Origin: Globisporangium splendens
Taxonomy: Eukaryota; Oomycota; Peronosporomycetes; Pythiales; Pythiaceae
DNA: 64,000 bases
Direction of reading: 5' to 3'
Assembly: GCA_006386115.1 (NCBI GenBank)
Contig: VFIW01000035.1
Span: forward strand, 310,001 to 374,000
Below the pieces are notes generated by a model. That model worked only from the letters and a program-made list of their open reading frames with translations. It was not told the origin of the DNA and did not search any database. Positions within the stretch are counted from its first letter, which is position 1, and the number at the start of each line of letters is the position of its first letter. Made by a program: the position numbers and the translations under genes. Positions 54,321 through 64,000 of this stretch are shown piece by piece.

Positions 54321-57300
54321 TTACATTGAGCACAGCCAATCGCGATCCTTGATGCAGACTCGGCTCGGTCCAAACATCCGCTTTCGAAAGCACTTGTCAC
54401 ACTTGTTGTTCCAGATGCTGACTTCGCTCCGACATTCCTGCCCAACGCACTTCCAAATCTCCTGTGCCTGGTTGAATTGTGCAGCCAGAATGCGCTGGAT
54501 GTGCAAATCCATCAAACGCACTTCGATTTGTCCATTTTTGACGATTTTGGCTACAAATGTACAACCAGAAAAGTGGTTGATTAGTACGCAAGCAGACGAA
54601 TGCAATAGTGCCACACACATACTCGTACCGTTGATCTCTTCGACTGCACTCATTGCCCCATCCGCCGAGTCAAACGTGATGCACGCATCACCTCGTGGAC
54701 GAAGAGAGCGCTGGCAAAGGAACACGTCAATCGACGGAAATCCGCTTTCTTTGTCGATCTGCTCGACAAGAAAAACAGAAACAAACTGTTAGGACTTGGT
54801 TTCTTCCAGTGAGTGAACAAGCCTGAATATACATCATAGCCGGCGTACCTCGATGCCAAAAGGACCAAATAGCTCTACGAGTAGCTCTTCATCCACCGTC
54901 CCATTGATTCCAGATACGTATACTTTTCTCTTGAGGTGACGAGCGTCCACTTTCACGCTCTCCAGGTCAAACCGAATGTCCGGTTCTTTATTGAACTGGG
55001 ATCCATTCTCTTGATCGTCGTCCGAGTCCGAGATAAACATATCGCTTCCGTAGTCGAACACCGGTCCATCAGCAATTGCAGATGGTGTGTCATCGCGGGC
55101 AGCCTTTTGCTTATCCCATGTTTGGGAATCCGATGAACGTCGCGAGGTCGCACTCTTGCTGTCCGCCGACGTCTTGGATTTCTTACTGGAGTCACTTCGG
55201 TCATCATGACCATCGTACTCTCTCTTTCGGGAGGACCTGTCGCTTCGGTCATCATGACCATTGTATTCTCGCTGTCGCGAGGAACTGTCTCGGTCCAAAC
55301 TTCCTGTGCGTTGCTTCTTCTCGGATCTCGCATCGACCGAGGGTGGAGATCGTTCTTTCTTGCTGCTGCTACTCTTGGCGTCGCGATCACGCTTGCCATT
55401 GTGATACCGGCTTCGCTCGTCTCGTTCGTGAGATCTTGACCTTGAATGCGAGCGATAACGCTTTCTTGAAGGAGAACTTGAGCGCGCTTTACTGTAGCGA
55501 TCTCGGTCTCTTTTTTGTGGGCTCCGAGATCGAGAGTGCTCTCGCCGCCGGTCGCGATCTTTCTCCGATGATCGGCTTAAAGACGTCTTGGAACGATAAT
55601 CCGACTCGCTTGAGCGCCTTCTCGACGGCGAACTCGATTTCTTATACTCTCGACTATCGTCTTTCCGTCCTTGTTTGCCGTTCTTGCTCCATGACGACGA
55701 GGAATGTTTAGACGAAGTGTATCGATCTTTATCGCGCTCGCTGTGCGACCTCTTACTCGACAAAGTAGATTCGATTGAAGGTCCGTAATGGCTGACAGAC
55801 GCCTTGCCACCTTTACTCGAGGACTGCGACGACTTGGATTTTTTTGTACTCGATCGCTTGTCAGGTTCATCGGCACGCTCCTTAGGCTGAGTTTTCGCTG
55901 GTGACGAATTTGATGGCACGATCTTCTTCTTTGGAATGGGTGCTGTCTCCAGGAACTTTTCCTTCGTCACAAACGATATGCCTTGTTTCTTCTTTTCTTC
56001 AACCAACCTGCTGTGCGCACTTGGTCGCTTGTACTCGCCATCCCGGAGATCGCGCGCACTCACGCCATTCTCTTCTCGTCCTTCAATGTGGAGAGCGTCA
56101 TAGATGTCTAATTGCCGCTCCCGCGGGTACACTTTCGTCTTGTTAGCCGCATTCGCATCAACATTCTTGTTTGACGATTTCACCATGGGAGAAAACGACC
56201 ACGAAGGAGTCTTTTCGACGTCGCTTGTGGACGACACTTTCGGTGTTTCAATGTCACTGCCTCCAAATCGAGATTTGCTAGAAGTTTTGGACACGGATGC
56301 AGACAAAGGTTCGTCGTCACTGTCGTACTTCCGAGATGTTGTCTCGTTTGACTTGCTCTTGGCCGCATATGAAAGATAGCGCGCTTCGGGCTTGTCATCT
56401 GCTCGCTCCCTCGTATCAGAGCTCTTGCTTCCATTCGAGTTATAGCGCTCGTCACGTTTATCCACTGCTGCATCGTCTTTTTTTGCGGTGCTGTCGTCAC
56501 GTTTGCTAAACACATCGGATCCGTAAGATTTCCGAGCACTTCCCGATGACGACGATACGGCTTTGAATGCAAACTCTGTTGTGGTTCGAACTTCTCGTTC
56601 GAGTGATACCAGCGGCTCGCTGTATCGTTTCTTGGTCGTTCCATTCGATTTTCTAGTCCCCTTTTGCTGGACGTTCCTGGCGAGATCATGGCGCATGCCA
56701 TTCGATTTCAGAGACTCCTCTTCATCCAAAAGCTGGATAGATCGCCGTGAATGCGCAAATTTCCCTTTCATTACGGTTGATCGAGAAATCACAGTCTTCT
56801 TGCGCAACCCATTGGATCCAAGACTTTCGGCTGCAGCTGTGGCAGACTTGGTCTTCTCGTTCTCTTTGATCGTTTGCGTCGGAACGGACTTGATAAATTC
56901 CACGTCTGGAGTACTGTCTAGCACCTTTGCCGGTACGGATGGTTTCTGCTCGGCTACTTTAGAGTCTTGCTTCGGCTTTGCTTTTCGCTTCTTTTTCTCT
57001 GAAGCATCCGCAAAAAACTGCTCGTACTCATCATCATGTGGCGCAGCAGCACCTGCGCTCTCGTTGGATGTGTCGTCGTCACTATTGTCGCTGAAACCTA
57101 GGTCATCTAGACGACTTGAGCTTCCAAACTCGAACTCCTCAGTGCCGTTTTGCGCTTCCGAGTCGTCAGAAACCACAGTCTCTGCCTCGGACACTTCTCC
57201 TTCCTCTTGGCTTCCCACTGGTTTATTCGTCGCAATCTTCAATGCGCTACTTTCCTTCGACGATGCCGCGTTCGTTGGGTCAAAAGCTTGCTGAGTCTGC

Positions 57301-59618
57301 ACTTCTTGACTTGAGTTTGGTAATTTGGTAGAATCCGAGTCTCCACCACTTGGTACTGTTTTCTCCGTTTCTACCTCTTGCGTTGTCGACTCACCGTTAT
57401 CGTGCATCTCTTCGTCCTCAACACCGTGTTCGTCAAGACCAACATCTTTTTCTTCGCTGTCTTCAGCTTCGAGGTCCACTGTCTCCGTTTCAGAAAACTC
57501 TTCATCATCTATTTGGAATGAGGTGATGTTTCTGATCATTTCTTGATGACGAGCCAGTAGCGCTTTGCTCAAACCTGGTACTCCAGTCTGCTCGCCACTT
57601 TCCCCGTGTACTGGTTCCTCATCCTTTCGCTTTGTTGCTTCGATTTCCGTTGCAGACACTCCATCGGCATGACCATTGGCTTTGCTGATATTCGTTTTGC
57701 TCGCATCGTTCGCATCAAGCACCCCATTTTCCGCAACAACCTGCTCTATCTCCTTCGCATTGATCTTTTCCTTGATCAGACGTGAAGACACGGCAGGTCG
57801 AGGTGTCGGAACATGTTGCGTAGACTTTGTTGGATCTTCACACCGAACAGCACTGCTGTCTTTGACTTTCTTGTTTTCGCTCGTGGGCAAAGGTTCTCGC
57901 GATTGAACGTATGCTAGATCCCTCGCGAGTGCCGACGCCTTAGGTTCCTCATTCCTTCGATCCTTGCTGCTGCTGCTGGAGGTATTCGTACTCTTTCTGG
58001 AGCTTTGCTCAACTGACGAATGCTCGGATCCGGACTGTTCATCGCCGCTGGACCGCAAGTCGATCGGTTGATCCACAGTACTAAAACCACCAAAGCCATT
58101 GACCTTCCTCGCAGGAGATCCATGTTGCTCACTCACCGTAGCTTTGCTCGAACCAGAGCTCGTCGGTTGCTTCAATTCCGCTTGCGCAGAAGTCGCATTC
58201 GATAACGATTTACTCTTCCTTGGAGATTTACGCTGAGAAGCGCCAGCTTTCTCGCGTTTACTGTCTCGATACTCATTCCGCAGTCGCCGGCGAGGTTTCT
58301 TTCGCGACTCTTTCGACGCATCGTTATTCAGGCCGTCGTCGCTCAGTAGCTCCAAATCGCTGAGTGGGTCGTCGTCTTGCTCTTCCACATCATCGACCAG
58401 TGAGAAATCGCTGCCTTCACTCATCGGAGAGTCGGTATCGCTTTCCGCGTCACTTCCCTTTGCGTAAAACTTGGCCGCTTGGTCGATATACCGTTGCTCC
58501 TCCAGTGAGTTCACACCAAATCGTTTTGGACGCTGGCGATTTCGCTGGGGCATCGACTCTTTCCGACGAAGAACCTCGGGGTCTCGATACCCCGTCACCC
58601 AGCTTCGCATTTCTTCCGCGACTGGATCCAGCGCGGCTCGGTGTGCAGATCGCGAAGTCTCGACCGATTTCGTTTCTTCGTCGCTGGCGCTTTCGTCGGA
58701 TCCGCCATTCACAGCGTTTCGCCGTTTCTTTTGTTTCTTGTTCTCTGCGTCGTGTCCATTGTGCTTTTTCACAGTGGGAGTAATAACGGAATCCAGGAGC
58801 TCCTGCATGACACGCGATTTTTGTCCTCCTGCGTTAGCTGCTGCCGCTTGCTGCTGTGCTTTCCGTAGATGCGGTGGTGTACTTTCCTCGGTCTTGTGCT
58901 CTTCATGATCACTCAGCGATGCTGGCGGCAGGTGGTGGTCAACATCGCTAATGTCCAGATCCAGATCCGTCATCAACTCGGCGACGTTTGGATCGTCACT
59001 GAGCAATGCTCCTGTGGCAGAGGCAGACGCACTGTGGCTTTGATTCGCAGTCGGTAATCGCAGAGGCCGCATCTTGAGTAGGGACGGCTGCAAGCCCGAT
59101 TTGGCTGGGGACGCATACCGCTTCGGTGGTGTATTCCGTGCAAGGAGATGATCCGGCATCTGCAGTGGCACCGTCATCGACGTCGCAATAGAAGCAACGG
59201 CCGGTTGCGTGCCATTATTGGAAACCACCGCTGCCGTCGATACGTTACTATCGACTGCCGACGTCGCAAGCCCAGCCGTCGCGGCTTCGTGCTCCATCAG
59301 CTTCTTCAGATCCTCCGGATTCACGTCCCGCAGGAAATCCAGCGCCAGGTCCATGATCGCGAGCCCCTGCTCGCCATCGCCGTCCTCGTCATCATGATCG
59401 GGCTCAAACCCTGCATCTTCGTCATCACCTCCATCATCATCTTCTTCCCGCTGCAACACTTTCTGCAACGCGACAAACTCCATGTGACGCTGCATCCTCT
59501 GGAAGATCTCGGTCGTGGTGCGCTGCCGCTGCCGCTCTTTCGCGTCGAGCCATTGCTTGGCGCGCTGCAGCTCTTCCTCCCAGAGACTCGTCGCACTCGA
59601 CGCCATCGGCTGCTGCAT
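54321..59618 (-). CDS. FUS/TET-like RNA-binding protein with very long Ser/Arg-rich N-terminus
   Basis: Three exons in transcript order, 59618-54849, 54758-54623, 54550-54321; about 1711 residues. The ATG at 59618 (MQQPMASSATSL) is used. The first 1550 residues are low complexity: acidic patches (EEDDDGGDDEDAG), Ser/Lys-rich stretches, then RS-type segments (SRSRSPQKRDRDR, HSRSRSHERDERSR) as in splicing factors. Near the end is an RRM of FUS/EWS type (KVYVSGINGTVDEELLVELF, then GDACITFDSADGAMSAVEEI), split by an intron. A RanBP2-type zinc finger closes the protein (IWKCVGQEC, NKCDKC). RRM plus RanBP2 finger is the layout of FUS/TAF15. Nuclear pre-mRNA binding is inferred. Confidence 0.88.
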
Positions 59619-60408
59619 CACTCAGTGTATAGGAGACAACCGCGAAATCGCTCTTTCCGCACTCGTTTCGATGCACTTTCCGCCAAACGCCAGTCACCCG
59701 CGCTCTTCCTTCCTAATGAGCACACTGACACACAGAGAACAGCGCATGGTGAGCACGACGCAAGCTATACACGCACAATGTATAAACACACAACCACTCG
59801 AGGTCAAATGCGCACAGCAGAGCTACATACATCCGTTGCAATCGGCTTTGTTGCGCGCGCCGTTCCTCTTAATGAACACACTGACACACACCTAGAGGAA
59901 CGCAAGGGTAAGCGCGACGCCATCGACATACACACACACGCACACACTGTAGACCATATAGAGAGCGTCGTATACACAGAGGCGCATAAGCCATGTATGC
60001 ACAGAGCAAGACGAGCTTACCGTAGGTGCTGGATTTGTTGCACTTGATCTCAGTGTCTTGAAGCCCAACTGCAGCTTCCTTCCCCCACACACTCCCACTC
60101 AATACATCAAAAGGAAAGGTAATAGAAGATGGAGTTACCGGTAGGAATACCGGTTTGGATACGGTACACTCTGTCAAAATGAAACGGGTCGTGTTCTGTC
60201 AGTGTTTTGACGAATATGACAAAAGGTGCCTACATTTTGTTATTGCGTGCCATGAATGCGCTCCAAGATGGATTCCTTTTGTTTCTCGATCGATTGGTTC
60301 GCATGGCTGGCAGAAGACTGGACGCCACTTCATGTACATGGCCTCTCAAACTTCGTTTGTACGACACAACTTCTGTCTCCTTCTTCTCGCGCAACAATCT
60401 CATCATCA
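59619..60408. other. Intergenic region with imperfect direct repeat
   Basis: Between the INTS5 3' end and the FUS-like start, both on the minus strand. About 59700-59790 and 59857-59945 are related (AATGAGCACACTGACACACA versus AATGAACACACTGACACACA, followed by GCGCGACGC-like and ACACAC words). CA-rich at 59925-59950. No gene supported. Confidence 0.55.
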
Positions 60409-63400
60409 TCAGCACATGTAGAGCGGGTACTTGGACCCAATCTTGCGGATGTTGTTGCGCAGCGCCTTGCGCAGCGGAATTAAATAAAACTCGAGCGGCA
60501 CATTCGCGTGCGGATTCGCACCGGAGCCTCCGCTCGACACAGCAGGGGACGGCGTCGCCGAGATGGGCGATGCTGTCGTGGATGACGCTGGCGTTGGTCC
60601 CACTGTCGTAGACTCGGCCGAAGGCGGATGATCGGATAAGTAGAACCAGCAGCTGAACAGGATTCCGCGAATGTCGGCAGGTGACGTCAAGGGTAGCAAC
60701 TCCGCCGCTTTCCCCAACTGCGGTGGGATCCATCCCGTAAGGCGAAGGATCTCCACGAGTGCGCACGTCAAGGCTAGCTGGTTCCGGTTGCGCATGTATG
60801 GCGGCACATCCATGTTCTCGACACCCAAGTCGCCTCCTTTGACGCTGTTCCAGTGGCCGAGCAGCACGATCAGCGCCGATTTGATCAACGGCACGAGGCG
60901 CAGACTCTGAGTCGAGTGGATCGTCGCCGATGTCGTGATCGCGGCGCGAAGCAGCGGCAGGAACGCTGGAAAGTGATTCAGCCACTGCTCGATGCGCAGA
61001 TCCATGTCGAAACTTGAGCGGTTCGGCAGTGTCTCCTTGTAAATGTCGTCGCTCGGGATACCGCAGCATGGAATCGCACGCTCGAGCAGCAAATCCACCA
61101 CCGCTTTGAGTTTGCGTTCGCATTGGTCGCTGTCTGGATCGCCGCTCGGTAATGTCCGGCGTCCCACACCAGACGCTGATCGACCCGCCATCGTCGGCAC
61201 GGTGGTCGACAGCAGCTGGAAGAGCAGGTCCGTTGCGTACATGGAGCACGTGTGTGCGGCGTCCATCTCGCGCTCCCACGACGCGTCCAGTGTCTTTCGG
61301 TATACGAGCGTCTCTGGAAACTGCGTCACGATCACCTTGGACGATTGCAGGTTCGTGCACTTGGAACTGATTGTGCGTTCCGATCGGATCACTACTCGAC
61401 CCCCGTCCGCGTCGATTGGTAGCTCCTCGTCATTGTGGGAAAAGTTGACACGATTTGGGAAATGCGTCGGGATGCTCGTCGCCGACGTCGTGCTGAATAG
61501 CGCATCGATCCACAGCGACGCAAACGTGCTGTACACCGACGACGGGTAATGCGCCACACCACCGTCTAGCGCCAAGAGTCGGAACATCGTCACTTTCAGC
61601 GTCTCCAGTCGACTCTGCATCTCAAAGTGCACGACCTGACTTGGTGAATTCTTGCTGCTTACAATCTCCGCTCGATATTGCCGCAAGAGATGAAAGAAGA
61701 CCGTCGTGAGCTTCCGCAAACAGCGATACTGCCAAATTGGGTCTTCCAAGGACCGGAACGGCGTCTGCGACAGCAATGCAAGCGCTCGTGATGCAACTCT
61801 GTTGTCACGGGAGCACGATAAATCCAAAAAGCCTTCCCAGAAATCGGCCCCTTGTGCATCTTTCCACAGCATAAATTGCTGCCAGCTGTGGGTCCACGAC
61901 TCGGCTTGCACGAGTGGGTCGATCGCAGCGGACAACGACAGATCTGATGCCGTCACAAGCAGCTGAATCGGCAATCCCTGCGATTCGTGGACGCCACGTT
62001 CGTTTCCATGTAACAGCGTGTGAAGGATCTCCAAAACTCGTCGTGTCTGACGAGCATCTGGCACCAGGGAATGGTTGCACGACGCCATCATCTCCTTCAC
62101 GAACGCGGCATAGTCGACCGATAGTGGCGTTAAAATACTTGACAGCAACCCACACAACGCACGACCTCTCAGTTCGGAAATCGCTACTGCTGAGCTCGAC
62201 GAATCGTCGGCATTTTCGCACAGCATCAAGTCCGCGTCGATGAGATGCTTTGTCACGTCCTTCGCTGAAACGAATTTGGCGAGCAACTCGAGCCAATGTC
62301 GCCACTGGTCGAAACGTTGCTGACTTGGATCGTTCGCTCCACCATTGCTTGCTCGTAATCCGCGAAGCGCGGACTGGCAGATGAACGGCAGAAAACGGTA
62401 AATGCCTTTGACGAATACATGCGATTCTTCGTCGCTCGCCCATTTCACGACTTGTGCATGGAATGCTGACGCTGCATCGGCAAGCTGAGGTGCCACAGTC
62501 GTAGTCGCAGCCAGCTCTTGCAGCAATACGATCAACTGGAAACCAGAGTACGGCAGTTCATTCGATCTTTTCTCAAGAAGTCGGAGAAACTTCGCAGACC
62601 AAGTGCTGCCTTCATTCTGCGCTTGCGTCGCCATTTCCAGAGGATATGAAGAGATATTTGCCCACAACGCACACACGAGGTCTCTCGTGATGACAAACTG
62701 CAAGCTATCATCGCACGCGCGAAGGAACACTGGATACTCGGTCGCGACGGTCACAAGCTGGTGCACAACCCAAGCCACAGGTCGTCCACGGATCTCCAGC
62801 ACATCGTCGTTCGCTGCTTCTTCAAGCAAGTGTCGCACGATATCCACGAGTTGAGCAGGATTCTTTGAAACGAGATACTCCACGACTGGGATCGTAGCTG
62901 CCCGTGCTGCATCGTTGTCGAACTGGGTAAACACCATCTCGTGGACGAGGAACTCGGCCATGGCGTACGAATTGAGTTGCCCGACACATACCAAAGTCCA
63001 CATCCAGTGCGACGGCACAGCTGCAGCCTGACACCATTCCAGGACTTGCGTCATCAGCTTCGAGGCGTCCTGTTCGTCATGGCAGCTCATGAGAGCACGC
63101 CGGATCACGGACAACAGCTGCGAGTACAACGGCTTCTGCGCCAGCGCAGCCAGTGTCGCCTCAAAGTCCAAAGTTGGTGCTGGTTTCATGATCAGGAGCT
63201 TCTCAATGGGGTCTTTCTCGTTCAAAATGCCGCAAAATCCGAGGCAAAACTGCACCACCTCTGTCAGCACCCGCAGCGACGTGAACTGCGCGTCGATCTT
63301 TTCTTGCAGCAAGTGGATGCACTTTTGAATCTCGGCAATGCTTTCCTCTAAACACAACAATCAGCAATACAACGTCGGTGAGAAACAGTCGACACATATA

Positions 63401-64000
63401 GACAAACAAGCACGATACAGACGTACCCATGGTGTGTGATAGCGCTTTCGATTTGCGCTGCTGCTTACTTTTCTTGTGGCGCTTGGCCGCGGGTGCGTCC
63501 CCCTTGGCTTCGGCGACGAGATACTTCTGCACGGCGCTCTGGAACTCGACCTTCACGCGTTCGAGATCGTCGTCGCTCAGCACAACCGACTGGGTGTTGA
63601 TCTCGACCATCGACTGCTTGTGCTGCCGCGTGAGGATAGGCGAGTCCGACGTCGACTGCGGCGAGATCGGGTCAGCTACGACAGCATCACGTCCGACTTC
63701 GTCCACGTCCATACTCGGTGGCTCTTCTGCGGCTTGCGGTTCTACTACTACTACGACTTGCGGTACAGCGTTGACCACTTGGACATGAGGTTGGCTATTG
63801 ACAGCGTCGCCATGACGTCGCACGGCAGGCGACATGTCGTCGTCCATGGGGGAGTTCATGAGGTTCGAGAGTCCCGCGCGGTGGAGACGCGACGGCGGAT
63901 TGGGATTCGGCGGCGGCACTGTGATCGGCACGACGTCGCGCTGCGGCGCAGGCACGTCGTCGTGGTCGGACGACGACAGCAGAGAAGACAGCGACGTGGG
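60409..64000 (-). CDS. INTS5: Integrator complex subunit 5, 5' end outside the window
   Basis: Exon 2 is 63347-60409 and exon 1 is 63427 up to the window edge, where the frame is still open; no start codon is present, so the gene is partial. About 1170 residues are visible. Exon 1 is a disordered Pro/Asp/Val-rich region ending in basic KRHKKSKQQRKSK. Exon 2 is an all-helical repeat protein. Its last 250 residues match INTS5 in order: DLRIEQWL, LIKSALIVLLGHWNS, TCALVEILRLTGWIPPQLGK, SCWFYLSDH and PLRKALRNNIRKIGSKYP. INTS5 pairs with INTS8 in the phosphatase module of the Integrator complex, which cleaves nascent RNA at promoter-proximal Pol II. Confidence 0.85.

Noticed and set aside
59148..60047. 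299-codon plus-strand frame at the start of the FUS-like gene
   Set aside because: His/Arg-rich antisense of a low-complexity exon, extending into CA-rich repeat DNA; no supporting motif.
1..64000. tRNA, rRNA or snRNA genes
   Set aside because: I looked for cloverleaf T-loop words (GGTTCGAATCC-type) and conserved snRNA strings by eye and found none I could support; a covariance-model scan would settle this.

Overview
This 64 kb window is nuclear DNA of a zoospore-forming oomycete, most likely Pythium/Globisporangium- or Phytophthora-like. I infer this from the short GT-AG introns (about 40-120 nt), the elicitin-type secreted proteins, a family of GPI-anchored GH72 glucanosyltransferases, a flagellar dynein-assembly factor (ZMYND10-like), very long ankyrin proteins, TKL-like kinases, and a core-promoter motif typical of oomycetes (GCTCATT, then CAATTT). 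No viral or bacterial block is visible.

Layout. 0-5 kb: an ankyrin protein (-) and a broken folate/biopterin transporter. 5-9 kb: GH72 copy 1 (+) and the rRNA-processing factor EBP2 (+). 9-15 kb: a WW-domain protein and a large IQ/WW/B-box protein (-), both with reading-frame breaks. 15-21 kb: CstF-64 (-), ZMYND10-like (+) and PDCD4-like (-). 21-24.5 kb: two divergent Ctr-family copper transporters. 24.6-33 kb: GH72 copy 2 (-), the Fe-S assembly factor ISD11 (+), an RZ-type zinc-finger protein (-), GH72 copy 3 (-), and truncated GH72 copy 4 (-). 33-35 kb: a decayed non-LTR retrotransposon fragment. 35-42 kb: one 2229-residue protein with about 40 ankyrin repeats, a pseudokinase and a kinase. 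44-51 kb: GH72 copy 5 (+) and three elicitin genes, two of them in a diverged direct duplication. 51-54 kb: a GH72 relic (-) and a cytochrome b5/b5 reductase (+). 54-64 kb: a FUS/TET-like RNA-binding protein (-) and INTS5 (-, running off the right edge).

How the genes relate. Housekeeping genes (EBP2, CstF-64, INTS5, PDCD4, ISD11, FUS-like) are single copy and interleaved with locally amplified genes for the cell surface: six GH72 copies in varying states of intron content and decay, and three elicitins. The amplified families are the evolving part of the region. The most unusual single genes are the ankyrin-pseudokinase-kinase protein, the ZMYND10 homologue without its MYND finger, and the copper transporter carrying a CPVCGM (NosL-like) luminal segment.

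Exon boundaries were placed by eye from splice consensus and frame continuity. Where a CDS has introns, start and end span the whole gene and the exons are in the evidence.
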